From Gibbula magus (taxonomy: Eukaryota; Mollusca; Gastropoda; Trochida; Trochidae): a DNA stretch of 64,000 nt. Where the stretch lies: positions 85,706,134 to 85,770,133 of the forward strand of contig OW388293.1 of NCBI GenBank assembly GCA_936450465.1, in the 5' to 3' direction. The notes under the pieces are model-generated. The model searched no databases, was not told where the DNA came from, and saw nothing but the letters and a program-made list of their open reading frames with translations. The position numbers were made by a program, and so were the translations under genes. Positions 10,798 through 22,118 of the stretch are shown one piece after another (the stretch's first letter is position 1; each line of letters begins with the position of its first letter).

Positions 10798-13700
10798 AGA
10801 TAATTTCTGGGTATCCAGGATGCAGGATATCAACATTGAATACTCACCAGACTTAGTTTTGACACATTGGCTTGAACACTTATTTACAGAACAGTAATGG
10901 GAACTGTCTCTCAACAATTATAAAATGTTAAATAAGGTATACACTATAGAGAAATCTCAAGGAATAGAGATTTCTCACGTGTCTAGTATTTTATGTGGCA
11001 AGATTAAACCTTTATGATAGGCGTATCCATTCCATTTTGATAACAACTGCTAGATTTGTGTACAGCAGCAATGACACTTATGGGAGCATCAGAGTATAGG
11101 CAAACTCTTGGAATAGGCTTACATTTTTTATACTGCCTGTGAAAATTAAAGGATTGTAGCATGTGGTTATTTCCATTAACATGTGATCGTTAATAATGGA
11201 AACATTGACTTTAGATATTGCAGATATCTAATGTCGCTTTGCTATTTGATTGCCACTAATCAAAAATGGTTATTCCGCAAAGCTACTCGCCTGCGATTCT
11301 ACAGTCAATACCCTGAACTGCAATTCTGTAAAACGTCAAATGGACAGTTTAAAATAAAAACAGATTAAAATTTTATGTTTATGTAGTCAATGGTGTGATC
11401 ATTTTTTAACAAGAGAATTATAACATATTGGCCTATTTCCATTTATTAAAATCGCTAAAAGTTAGTTTAAAATAACATCCCACAAACATTCCAAGGTAAC
11501 CATTATACATAACACGGAATTATATCACAATGGTATTAGCAATAGATTTAATTGACAGAATGAATCCACCATACATCCTGTAATTTCTGCAAAAGCGGAT
11601 GTGAGTCTTTATCTTCAATGAACAAGTGTCTTCTAAATAACACCAATACCGTTGTCAATGGACATCCTCTCAATTAGCCATGCGTAATAGGTTTTGCATG
11701 ACATATTTACACTGAGAAATTAATCAATGTATGAATCACCCACTGTAGAGTTCTTTTAGGGTATGTGTAAACATAATATGTGCCCTCCAGTAACGCATTG
11801 GAAGTTTTTCATGCAAAATCCAATCTCAGAACATAATAGTAATTTTATTTTTACTTCATTAGAGCAATGGTAATCAATTTGTAATTTTCAGTAATCTAAT
11901 CTGTACACATGACATTATCTTTTCCATTAGCAGTAATGCGTAGTTTGTTTGGAATCCTCATTTGTCCAATTTCAATCTGGTATTAGCAGTTAATGGTTTC
12001 CAAAAAAAAGCGAAACAAAATGGTAAATCACTGTTTCAAAAGGATAATTCAAGAAATGAAGGTCAGTATTGACTCTTTGTGATAAGGCTTTGCGAGACTG
12101 TTTTCATACTGGGGAGGCTTGTATAGCTGTTTATAATAATGCTCACAGTCGGTGCCCACGTAATGACGGACATCAACAACATTTATCTGTTCAATACTTT
12201 ACATTTAATCTCTTGAGATTAAACTTTCTAGTTATTAATATTTTGTGATGATTTGACAAATAAGGAATCTATTGAATGCTGTTATTAGGATATGATGTGT
12301 TTAGGAATTAAATTAAACTGAAATCAAATATGTTGTTATTGCTCTAGCATAACGTGGTCATGTATCAGTATGAGCTGTATATCAGTATGGATTGATGCTG
12401 CTTGTGGATATCCTGCATAACAGTTTGTGTAACACATTCTCATTGAATTGTAGAACAAGTTGAATGTTCAATTAAAGGATTAAACAGTGTTTATATCTAT
12501 CGTTGTCAAACCATTTAGACAGTGTTTTCCAACATTGGACGACTGAAGATCTTAGTATATACTGTTTGATCTTATATATAAGTTATGGACATGCAACGTA
12601 GCAACATCTATCAACAGTTAATATTTCACATGAAAACATCAAATGTGTTATCTATAAAATACATAACTACTGATGGTCCATCATGGTTAGCTCGGATCAC
12701 TGAACAGTGATAAAATTGCTCATATAGTAATAACAAGCAACTTCAACATTATGAATTATTTAGAATGGCATGATATGACACTTGAATACGTAACATTCAA
12801 TAAGCCTTGTGTAACAGTCCAAATTGAGATGTCACTGGAGTGATGATAGTGTTGATGTTGGATAATTTGAGATGTTATTCAGCTGTTTAAACCTCATCAT
12901 GCGACAGTTCCGTACTCTCTGATGGATGATAAGCTGTCTACTCAGAATAACGGTAACCACTTCCTCAACATACTAGAATTTCAGGAATATGACTTCATGA
13001 ATAAATCAAAGAGTGTGTCTTCCATTCGGATGACTATGACTGTATGTATACGCCAAAAATATTTCAGAGGATGCAGACAGTCTCCCGTGTGATTGTTATT
13101 AATGTAGAACCACAGAATCAGTCTCCCTGATAGATGTCCATTGCCCAAGGGAGTGCACAGATTACAATTCTATATACTTTTCTTGGACATACAATACTCT
13201 AAAGTAACCTTTTTGTACATAGTGTTTATAATTGTTTTTTTGGTTAAACATTTCAAGCGGCAAAATTCTAATATTCAGGAGGAACTTTGAACGCTGAATG
13301 TCAAAAACCCATGTTGTGTATTTAGATTCCAGTGCCATTCATCCGCTCATCAGCCTTTGTATAACTTTCAAACAAGTTTACATAACTTAATATCAATATG
13401 TGATCCTTGATCTTTCAGCTAATTGTCAAATCACAAATCTTCAAAAAGAGATTTTTTAAGCACAGATATTGTATTTAAACATTTTCGTTATCATGAGTAT
13501 TAGATTTGAACAATGGTTTGCTTTACATGTCGAGGATTTCATTAGAGTTGTTCATTACTGGATGCTCCCAGTCTCCAATGCCTTTTGTCACTAATGAAAT
13601 TCTGAAAATCAATATTCCCGTTATCCATAGCAAAGATTGCGGTTTGTCACACGGGATCATTGTTATTTTGACGAGGATCAATGCTCGCAATCAGAATTAT

Positions 13701-13814
13701 CCACAAGTGTTAAGTTCCCAATGATTATTATCACAAACGTTTTGTTGATCATTGTGTCCCGTCTAAGACATTGACTGTATCTCTGTTTTGTATGAGTATT
13801 CCGGTGCATGTCTA
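10798..13814. other. No recognisable gene
   Basis: Long AT-rich stretch with a small hairpin at about 10949-10977 (GAGAAATCTC/GAGATTTCTC). Bases 13085-13135 are weakly related to the minus-strand module seen at 20870, 27690 and 31760 (minus-strand words NNNHTGDC). The short frames at 11183-11368 and 13506-13724 have no recognisable domain and no partner. Confidence 0.45.
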
Positions 13815-15165
13815 TACATTATAAAACAGGACGGAATGCGTGGCTTTTAAAGGCTTTTTTTTCTTTTCTTTTTTTTAACTGAAACTGATATGAACACAGT
13901 AACAACGATATCAACCCATTAACACCGTTTTCAAAACTACTGAAACGTAAATAATGTATACTTCATAATCATGTACTTGCGTAGCTCCTCTTATATCTCA
14001 AATTGGCACAATATATAACTTTGACACAATATTAAAATAAATTTCACAGGCTCGTAGATGGTTAAATAAGTGTTTGCCAGGGCGGTTCGACTTCATTCGT
14101 ACAAGAGTTGAATTTTCAAACTGTAAATACTACAGTGAACAAACACATTAGCAAATATATGTATTATACATTGAGACTATGCAATTTAAGAAATGTTCAA
14201 ATGTAAATGTAACAAATGTTCTTTAATCACGCAGTCAGAATACTACTGCATCACTCATATACTGCGCCACGAGAAATACTTTGTCAATAGAAGAATCAGA
14301 TACAAGTATTTGAGAGTCACATAACCGTATGTAGTCAATTCAGAAGGCCATAAATCATGTAAATTGCTAAATATGAATCTATGAAGTTTTGAACCTTACA
14401 TTTGTACTTCCATCGCAAAAATATTATAATGTAAAAGAAATAGGCCATATTAGAATAGAGCACATCTGCTTAATAGAAAATAAATACCGGTAAATTTTAA
14501 GCAAATTCGACAGAAGCATTCAAAAGTGTGTTTGAAAAGATAAAAGTAATATAATAAAACAAGGACATAATTACACATTTTGAAATATTGCATGCTAAAA
14601 TCAAAATCTCGAAAATTATATCTTATATATTTTCATCATTTCTACAAGGTAGCAGTAAAAAAAGAACAGATAATATTATGCGAAATTAGAAGAAATTTAA
14701 GAAAATGTGAGGGTCATCAAACGGTCTAAATAATTATCAACATTGTTAATTACTCTGTCGACGGCCAATTAGTTATTCTTTTACCGATTTAATCTGATGA
14801 TGTAAAGCATGTTTAAAGTTTAAATATTAATGACAATATTTATTAATGAGAAATTTAGTTTTCTTATAATTGAACAAAAAACTAATTAGTACGTTACTTT
14901 TGATACATTCAGGACAGGACAAAGCTCTCTACCGAACTTTCTTACTTGTTCATTCTTTAAATCCTGGGTCACAATTGGTTATTCATCATTGACAAAGCGT
15001 AGTAGTAAAGTCCTTTTTTGGTAGAGAATGTTAGGTTATAGATAGCACGCCATAGCACGTCTGAGATCCATTATCACCAAGTTAGGTGGTATAAAACTCA
15101 TTATGGATACAATGAATTCAAATACAAATATTTTGAATTTCCATTTATGACTAATGGTAACCTTG
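13815..15165. repeat. Duplicated block, right copy (partners 120-880 and 3000-3550)
   Basis: This is a condensed copy of the left end of the window. 13815-14590 matches 120-880 and 14700-15165 matches 3000-3550. About 2.1 kb between the two segments in the left copy is missing here. No conserved frame was found. Confidence 0.75.
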
Positions 15166-15181
15166 ATGTGTATGTTCCGTG

Positions 15182-15252
15182 CAATCTAGGAATCATCACA
15201 ATCTGCAGATTGTGAGCTCACAATCTGCAGATTGTTCGAACAATCTAGGAAT
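15182..15252. repeat. Perfect 38-bp palindrome between 12-bp direct repeats
   Basis: Bases 15198-15235 equal their own reverse complement and are centred on GAGCTC. Each half is itself the 16-bp palindrome ACAATCTGCAGATTGT. The same 12 bases, CAATCTAGGAAT, lie at 15182-15193 and 15241-15252. The layout resembles a tiny foldback insertion with target duplications. Nothing in it is coding. Confidence 0.92.
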
Positions 15253-16368
15253 GTTTCACCAATGGTTCGTAACATGTACATTCAATTAAAATCCGAAAAA
15301 AGTGTCATAGATATTCTCAAACAAGTCTTAATTCAATACTCTTGTTACTTTTATTTTGAGTGCAGTTGGAGCCATGCTTAATTTTACCTTCAAAACTTAA
15401 CCCTGACCCTAATGTTTTGATATTGTGTGAAGTGATGCAGGGCGCCAGAAGCCTCATAAAGTGATGGTCAGGATTGTTAAAGTTTTCTCATAAGTTGAGT
15501 GTAAAAAGCTCTCACTTTAGTGGAAAATGTCATAAACATATGTGTTTAAGAAATAAATTTTAATTTAAAGAATTCCCAATTTTCAACAAAAAAAAGGTTT
15601 TATCCAAGGGATTCTCCTTAATCAATACCATGACTCGGAGGAGGATCTCCAGTTAGAATAAGTGAGAATCATATGAGACACTGTCAGCATCATCTGGCTG
15701 CTTTCTGATGAATTAAAAGTATTACATTTCTAAGAATGATTAGCACACTGTCATTTACAAATAATATTGAAGACGAAGGGGAGTCTCGAATTATTGGTCT
15801 TTGAAGCTGTGGTGTTAATTTATATTACGAATTATTGAAGTTGTGCATTTATCTTGTGCAGCATAGCAGCATAGCGATTACAAAGGAAACAATACTTGTA
15901 TGATTAATGTCAGATTGCAGTGTTAATATGCCAAGTGGTCATTGCAATATGTTGAGAGATTAACTTGCTTCTTGCCACAGTAGTACTGACTGACATACTG
16001 ATCATACAAACACACCCTTAAATACATAGATACATACAGATCATAGTGAACGTCATATCCTAAAAGAAGAACACATTAAAATAACCAATATAAAAGAAGT
16101 AACATTGAACCTATTAACGTATGTACAATAATTTTCCATTGCCCTCAATGGTAGTCCTATCACCTTGTGTCACTTGTGTCTGTCTTTCAATGCTCAGGCT
16201 CAGAAGCATTGTAAAGCATGTAAAGACTTTTAGTCCCTAATAACTGACATACTACACAACGTTGATCCAACTGGACATGTCTAGAATGATTCAAGTGACA
16301 TCATCATCCCCTACTACAAGCCACATCATCTCCACAGAACACAAATAGACCACACCAGCCAGAGGGTG
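15253..16368. repeat. Duplicated segment and empty site of the 22119-22635 SINE
   Basis: 15345-15720 matches 4500-4880. Around 15935-15990 the text runs AAGTGGTCATTGCAATATGTTGAG without interruption. At 22100-22650 the matching text is split by the SINE. I see no gene. Confidence 0.7.
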
Positions 16369-16563
16369 TCAGTACAATATCCCTATCCATGTCTGAACTG
16401 TCAGTGTTCTGAAGTATTGAGTACACCTAGAATCAGTGCAGTAAGTCGATACGTGGAAATCCATGTTCACAGTCAGTTCATCTTGAAATTGAAATGTCAG
16501 TGTAGATGTGAAGTGACTCTTGTAGCTAGTCCACGTTGTTCCTTCTAGTAGAGCTGTATCTCC
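16369..16563 (-). pseudogene. Exon-like fragment, LEGTTWTS family, longest copy
   Basis: The minus frame is open for 64 codons between a TAG (16564-16566) and a TGA (16369-16371). It reads GDTALLEGTTWTSYKSH, then LTFQFQDELTVN, then CTDSRCTQYFRTLTVQ. The alternating hydrophobic and polar residues suggest beta strands. Copies at 20455-20688, 22850-23000 and 6850-6990 share the start. Upstream at 16570-16690 a related stretch reads SDIYTYVPKNLCIKPC in another frame, so a frameshift separates the two parts. I do not recognise the family. The stop and frameshift point to a dead exon, although an intron boundary is not ruled out. Confidence 0.4.
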
Positions 16564-16569
16564 CTATAA

Positions 16570-17800
16570 AGCTATATGCTATATGTCCTCTCCCTTGTCG
16601 ATGTACTTCACTTGCTCTGTAGACACATGGTTTGATGCATAGATTTTTTGGGACATATGTGTAAATGTCTGATATGTGTGTGGTATTGTATTTCTATTAT
16701 CTGTATACCTCGATTCCCTATTCGTGTGATTCAGTAAAGCCTGGTGTTTAACAACCATGTGCATTGGTTAAAATCTAATTTTTCTCGTGTTTATTCGTAG
16801 TGAGGATACAGCCAGTTTATCACGTGAAATCAATCAGTGAGGTTAGTGAAGATTGGAGAAACAGCTTTTCCAGTTAGCTTCTGATTAATTTTTTCGAAAT
16901 CACTCTATGACAGGAATAAATAAAGGATTAAAATCAGTTCCCGTTGATCTGTGAATAAACTCTTTTACGTGAATGTGGTTTAAACTATTGTATCATATTT
17001 TCAAACACCAAATTAAATTCACAAAACAACATTGACACGTTGCCAGTAGCCGATGATTATAGCTAAATACAATGATATGTGTCTACATGTTCCATATTTA
17101 AAAAAAACAGCCAGCCTCTTATCTATTTAGTTAACAAACACTGAAAAGCGAGAAGTACATGTACATCCAAGAAAACAAATTAAAGTGAATGCAATATATG
17201 AAAGGCAGTTGATATGTAATGTTGATAGGATGCATGGCTGCTTCAACATTTAGACAAAGGCTATCGTAATTACCAACTTTTTTTTTTTGGAAAATTAAAA
17301 GTATACAAACTTGTTCAAGACGCTTCTTTCAATATATCATAAAGCATGACAAGGTATATCACAACGGCGTTCTGCACGTTATGAAAAATACAATACAGGT
17401 CATAAACTCAGCAAAGATAAAGTAATTATTGGTGCAGAAAAAAATGGATACTTGCCTGATTTCATCATCATCATTATCTTTTTCACCTCAATTCTTTGTC
17501 TTCAATGGACAACGATTGAAATGTCATCATCTGCAGGACGAACTATTCCAAGAGGGAACGTAATCAGACTAGAGTTTGAGATAACGATAATATGAAGTGC
17601 AGAGACTGGTCAAAGAAAACTCAAATGTGTCTGATTACGTTATGTTTTCATGAACAAAATCTAAAATGTGAAGAAACAGTATTGCTATTCATTTGTTTTA
17701 ATTCTGATATGTAGATAACCATTTACAGTCAATTCAATTACAACTGAATACGGCTTACCTGATATTTTATCTGTTAATAAACTCTGTTCGACTTTTTATG
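16570..17800. repeat. Duplicated block, left copy (partner 23000-24400)
   Basis: Shared landmarks include AGACACATGGTTTGATGCATAG, the stretch AGTGAGGATACAGCCAG, the stretch AACAACATTGACACGTTGCCA, and a CATCATCATC tract. Identity is high over several hundred bases with scattered indels. No gene was found in either copy beyond the exon-like block at its left edge. Confidence 0.85.
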
Positions 17801-17869
17801 GAAAAACGGATATTCTGATATGTTGGTGTCTGTTTAACATAACAAAAAACCCAAATCAGTTGACTTAGC

Positions 17870-18936
17870 TAGCTGTAACATAACTTTAAAGTGATGTATA
17901 TACCATGTCTCAAGTATGATACTATGTATAGAAACAAAATATAAATCATTCCAAACATATGTTGTGTTGTTGTGCCAATGCATTGGAAAGCCCTGAAGTC
18001 ATCTACTCTGATCAGATTTAGCATAAAAGCTAGAACACCAGAATCAACCGTAATTGGTTTTTCAGAAAACACATAAGCTCATAGGCAATACATTAAGCAT
18101 TTCATGTTTGATGTTGATTTCTTCTGAGTTCAACTAATTTATTTGCAATGTTGAGTGATTCTATACAATATGGCATTATATTTGACATTAGAGATAATGT
18201 GTAGTTTATCCTTGGATGGCGGGTGTTGACTTGTTGACGAACTTATGCTGACCCGATCGGGCAACTACAGCCGTTTGAAATTTGAAATTTGAAATTTGAA
18301 ATCTTTTTTTAAAAATCAAATTTAACTTTCCATTAATGTCACAAAAACGATTGTATTTAGACACAACTAAATGACCGTTATCCGAAACCAGTTTAAAGAA
18401 AACAAGCATTGTTGGAAAAGTATATAGTATTCTAATTTCTTTCGGATAGGCAACTCCAAATCATTGCCTTCGTTAATCAAAAATTGACCTACAGTACCTG
18501 ACTTACACCGTTTCATCTATAGCCAATAAACCCTAAAGTTAAGTTTGAAGACAATAAACATTTAAAAAAAACCAACTTATTTTAGTTACAATCGAATAGA
18601 TCGAATACTGATTGCTTGGATGTTTGGATTTGACTGTAAATAAAAAAACTAACACAATTCTGTGAAATCAATATAGAGCTTAGATCTCGAATCTATAAAA
18701 AAAAATAAAAATAGCATGTATGGGTATCCACAATGTAACATTAAGTTAACAACAATTAAATATTGGGGAATGTTCGTTAATATCCCTGTAGAATGAAACA
18801 TAAAACTGGCCCTGATCAAAAACATGAACAAATGCTCATAAACAGCATGCAGTAATACGAGTTGATATTGAGTTCAAAGGGAGATATTTTAGATAGTTGC
18901 AATTCCAACTATCGATTCATCGACCATAAAACTAAT
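17870..18936. repeat. Duplicated block, copy 2 (partners 4960-6480 and 24480-26080)
   Basis: This copy lacks MITE copy 1 but shares the flanking sequence. It contains a 7-bp tandem run, (TTTGAAA) about four times, at 18274-18302. The minus-strand FYVSFYRDINEHSP stretch lies at about 18815-18760. Its homology breaks at about 18950, where the SAM-like fragment begins, and resumes at about 19495. Confidence 0.8.
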
Positions 18937-19419
18937 TCAATACCAGGAGAATGAAAAGCAGTGCTTCCTTCCCGATTCTGATAAATCTAAGAGGTCTTCA
19001 TTATCATCCACTACACACTTCGGTTTGGTTACATAGTCATGAATATACAGAGGTTTAATATTGTCACCTCCACGTTGTTTCCGGACTGTGTCGTTGTTTT
19101 CTTGGTTGGTTTGTAGGATTTCCGACATGGTAGACTTTCGAGAAGAGTGTTGATATCTGCGTTGTTAGCCAGATCAGGGGTGGTGACAGGTGCATCGTTC
19201 TCTTGCTGCTGTTCGGGTGTAGACTTGGGACTCCGCAGGGTCACCATTGTCTCTTCAAGCAGCTTACGTTGGTCCAGCTTGAGGTTAGGACTTTCAAGCT
19301 CACTCTAGTTCTTCAGGGTCAGTAAATTCTTCGTTTATTAGTTTATTAATTGAGTTTTCAGTAAAGCCTTTTTCTCCCAGCCATGTGTCGAGGGCGTCAT
19401 TCTCTCGTTTACTTGCCAT
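18937..19419 (-). pseudogene. Frameshifted gene fragment with SAM-like N-terminus
   Basis: Three overlapping minus-strand pieces join into one protein-like reading. 19419-19300 starts at an ATG with MASKRENDALDTWLGEKGF and reads EELE before a TGA. 19310-19029 continues in another frame through LKLDQRKLLEETMVTL and a Gln/Thr-rich linker. 19128-18937 continues in a third frame with KPLYIHDYVTKPKCVVDD and an acidic end. The first 60 residues have the spacing of a SAM helix bundle (W, GF, I, L, then a QR-L pattern). Two frameshifts mark it as broken. Paralogues at 6245 and 25865 lack this stretch, so it was inserted. The parent gene is not identified. There is no poly-A remnant to prove retrocopying. 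Confidence 0.55.
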
Positions 19420-19651
19420 GTTGCAGCTACACACTCCGCCACGCTACAGGTCACAGGTTAAAACAAAATTATCTTCCGTTGTCTATTATTTTCATAAAAT
19501 AAGCTTTTGAATAACGATTCTAGATATTATGTGACAGGTCATACAGAATGTCAAATCTGAAAGATGGAAAATTAACAGACCCAAATTAAAATGCATTTTT
19601 TTTAAAGAAAAAGTAGCGACCAAAACACATTCAAGCATTCAAGATAGTTTA

Positions 19652-20340
19652 GTGAGTGAGTGAGTTGGGGTTTAAAGGGGCAGTAGCACGTTTTTTCGCT
19701 CAAATAAGTTGATGAAATGTATATGAAAATTAATTTCACCAATAGTAAAACATCCTTTTCTCTTCGGAAAATAAAGTTTAAAATGAGTGTACATGTTTCG
19801 GTAAAGACGTGGGCATCGTTTTTGTAATACAAAATAATAAATTGTGTTCACAATAAAATGGCCGCAATGCATTTGTTGCTTTATACGCAACATAGTTTTT
19901 ACCACTACAGATAATTGGTTTGTGTAATAAGATGTTTAACCCTCTAAAGTTAATTTAAATGACATAAACTATCATTGTATATGGACAATTTGAAAAAATA
20001 AATCTTGCAAAAAACGTGCTACTGCCCCTTTAACGCCGCTTTCAAGAGTATTTCACTTATATCGCGGCTTCTAGTATTATGGCAGGGAGAAAGCCTGTAA
20101 CGCCATGTGGCTATGCATTGCGCTGAAACCTGCGAACATCGGCTGGAACTAGCGGACCATGGGTGGTACTATGCTGAAATTTAGTGTAGCATTGCACCCA
20201 AACCTTACTGTGTGTAGAACAGTTCTCTACTGCAGACAAAGTTGCCGTGCCATGCCGAGCTTTCTCCCTGCCATAATACTAGCAGCCGCGATATAAGTGA
20301 AATATTCTTGAAAGCGGCGTTAAACCCAACTCACCTCACC
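19652..20340. mobile_element. Foldback element interrupted by a nested MITE
   Basis: The left arm (19652-19675, then 20034-20097) and the right arm (about 20256-20340) are near-perfect inverted copies of about 85 bp. They carry TTTAACGCCGCTTTCAAGA and TATGGCAGGGAGAAAGC. The outer ends are (AGTG)n and its complement, the tails of a mollusc retroposon whose 3' end also occurs at 43269-43326 and 59401-59455. The layout therefore looks like two retroposon copies head to head with tails outward. MITE copy 3 sits in a TTAA of the left arm. There is no coding capacity. Confidence 0.85.
19676..20029. mobile_element. TTAA-target MITE, copy 3 (nested)
   Basis: This 354-bp copy has the best-kept ends of the family: AGGGGCAGTAGCACG at the left and CTACTGCCCCT at the right. 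TTAA duplicates flank it at 19672-19675 and 20030-20033. The target was TTTAAC in the foldback arm, and the other arm still shows the uninterrupted form. The frames at 19602-19905 are internal to it and are not genes. Confidence 0.92.
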
Positions 20341-20454
20341 TACACTACAGCCTTCTGATCTACACAGCAAAAAAGTAGACAATACCAGTCAGTAAAATCT
20401 CCTTGGTCGGGATCTGAACAGTGTTCTGCAGTACTGAGTACACTTAAACACACC

Positions 20455-20688
20455 TCAGGGAGCCAATTTAGGGAGAGTCTTGTTCAGACTCAGTTCTTGA
20501 TGAAATTGAAATGTCAGTGTTGATGTGGAGTGTCTCTCGAAGCTAGTCCACGTTGTTCCTTCTAGCAGAGCTATATCTCCCTTACCAGCTGCTATTTGTC
20601 TTCTCTATCGGCCGATGTACTTCACTTGCTCTTCTTGGTGATGGTTGAAACACAGCGATCTGGGGACACCTGTGTCCATGTCTGACAT
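20455..20688 (-). pseudogene. Exon-like fragment, LEGTTWTS family, copy with ATG
   Basis: The reading starts at an ATG (20688-20686) with MSDMDTGVPRSLCFN and reaches EEQVKYIGR before a TAG at 20607-20605. It then continues in the same frame through AAGKGDIALLEGTTWTS, LTFQFHQELSLNKT and KLAP to a TGA at 20457-20455. That is 77 codons with a single internal stop. Relatives are at 16369-16563, 22850-23110 and 6850-6990. I see no clear signal peptide or membrane helix, and the product is unknown. An ancestral coding exon is plausible. The alternative is non-coding duplicated DNA that is open by chance. Confidence 0.4.
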
Positions 20689-20779
20689 GTGTGTATCTTT
20701 ATGAGATACCGAGGCAATCTTATTGCATATTTGTATTACTATCTTAGGTTTACATACATGTAAAACATGATTAAACATT

Positions 20780-21330
20780 ACAGGTAGGTCTAGTCAACAG
20801 GTAAGTATAAATAATTACGTTTACTCAAAAACGTACTATATATTATATATATAGTTATCAGAAACCTGGTACAGGATGTTGACAGTGTCCTATGTGATCT
20901 GCACAGTAATGGTATCGTATGATAGTTGATGTCATGCATACATAGCCGAACACGATGACCTTTCATTGCAATCATGCAGCAAATTCAAAGGACATAATGC
21001 AAAGCTATGTTGTAAATGGATTTTCACTCTTTGCTTTACATGCTTTACATGCCTCATAGCAATGTTATAGTTGGACATCAAAGGTCGGTGTGTCCTGTTT
21101 GAGTTCCATTGGTGAAACTGTAGAATTATTCTTTTGAAAACATATTTGTGATCTGCAATAGTACAGAATAGAGTAAATTGTTCCTTCAGTTTGGCCAGTT
21201 TTGCATGACTACTAGGAAGAAATAACGAATTCTGCAACATAATATTTCCGACAAAAGGAAAAGAACCTTTACTTTTCTGAATGGTGTGATCCCATATATA
21301 ATAATGTTACAATTAGTTACTACTTATTTA
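20780..21330. repeat. Duplicated block, copy 1 (partners 27700-28200, 50200-50550, 58380-58620)
   Basis: The copies share TGAAACTGTAGAATTATTCTTTTG and GATGTCATGCATACATAGCCG. A minus-strand frame of about 100 codons (20932-21240) is partly shared with 27751-28005 (FKRIILQFHQ) behind CTATTGCAG, an acceptor-like sequence. Other frames are equally open, so I do not assign a coding frame. Confidence 0.7.
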
Positions 21331-21600
21331 CTTATTTAGTTTCGAGACTTGATGGACCCACACTTGGCCAACGATTGCGTAGCCTACGCAGACATAAACT
21401 TTCTGGAACACGAATGCTCCGAAAAAAGATCTTTTAGAATTCAGGATTGATTTTCTATCCAATAGTGTTTATGAGCATTCCATTTCAGTCACCCCCGTCT
21501 CAACATTGCTGTTTCCTTTCATGAAGTTATTGACGAATCCCTTTCGATCATTGATATTTCAATATACAGGCGCTAGGCTGTCTGTCTCTGATCTTGCAGT
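21331..21600 (-). pseudogene. Exon-like fragment, NNFMKGNSNVE family, copy 1
   Basis: The minus frame reads ETDSLAPVY, then a TGA, then INDRKGFVNNFMKGNSNVE, then TGVTEMECS and a TAA. In the same frame it goes on through LLDRKSILNSKRSFFG and AFVFQKVYVCVGYAIVG to HQVSKLNK and a stop. That is about 85 codons with two internal stops. Related copies are at 28565-28834, 32404-32604, 50555-50815 and 58620-58825. The frame is shared by most of them, which favours a former coding exon. The family is unknown. Confidence 0.4.
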
Positions 21601-22118
21601 TGTTCCTCATAAAACGATGGGTCAGTAACAACAGCAGCACAATAAATGTGGCAAATATTTCATAGAGGAAGGTTGTTGGGAAACTGTCTACGGTGTGTTA
21701 TAAAGATGTTATGCTTCCTACCCGTTCCTTAATGAAATCACGAAACAAGGAGTTATTGCTTTTAAGCAAATGTAGTCTGGTTAACCGATTTGGTGTTGAC
21801 ATAGAAAAAAAAGAGAAAACAAGATTATTCATGTTGGTATATGAAGAAATTATGACAGTGTCCTAGAGGTGAGTATAGATAGATGTGCATTTAACTCCAT
21901 ACTTTGACCTTTTGAGAAATCATCCATCAGGGGAGTGAACATAACCTTTAGAACATCTGGATCTAGTATAATGCTGTTATAAGCGCTTTTCTGACTAGGC
22001 CCTGCAGGATCATTTTGCTAGTTTCCCAATTCCAAACATAATGAAAATGTAAAGTGAATTGTACTCCAAGTTGTATGATTTATATCAGATTGCACAAGTC
22101 AAGTGGTTACTGCAATAT
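21601..22118. repeat. Duplicated flank, no gene
   Basis: Bases 21600-21800 match 28825-29040 and 32605-32830 (GAAACTGTCTAC, ATGTTGATG/CATGTCGATG words). I see no coding sequence. Confidence 0.6.
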
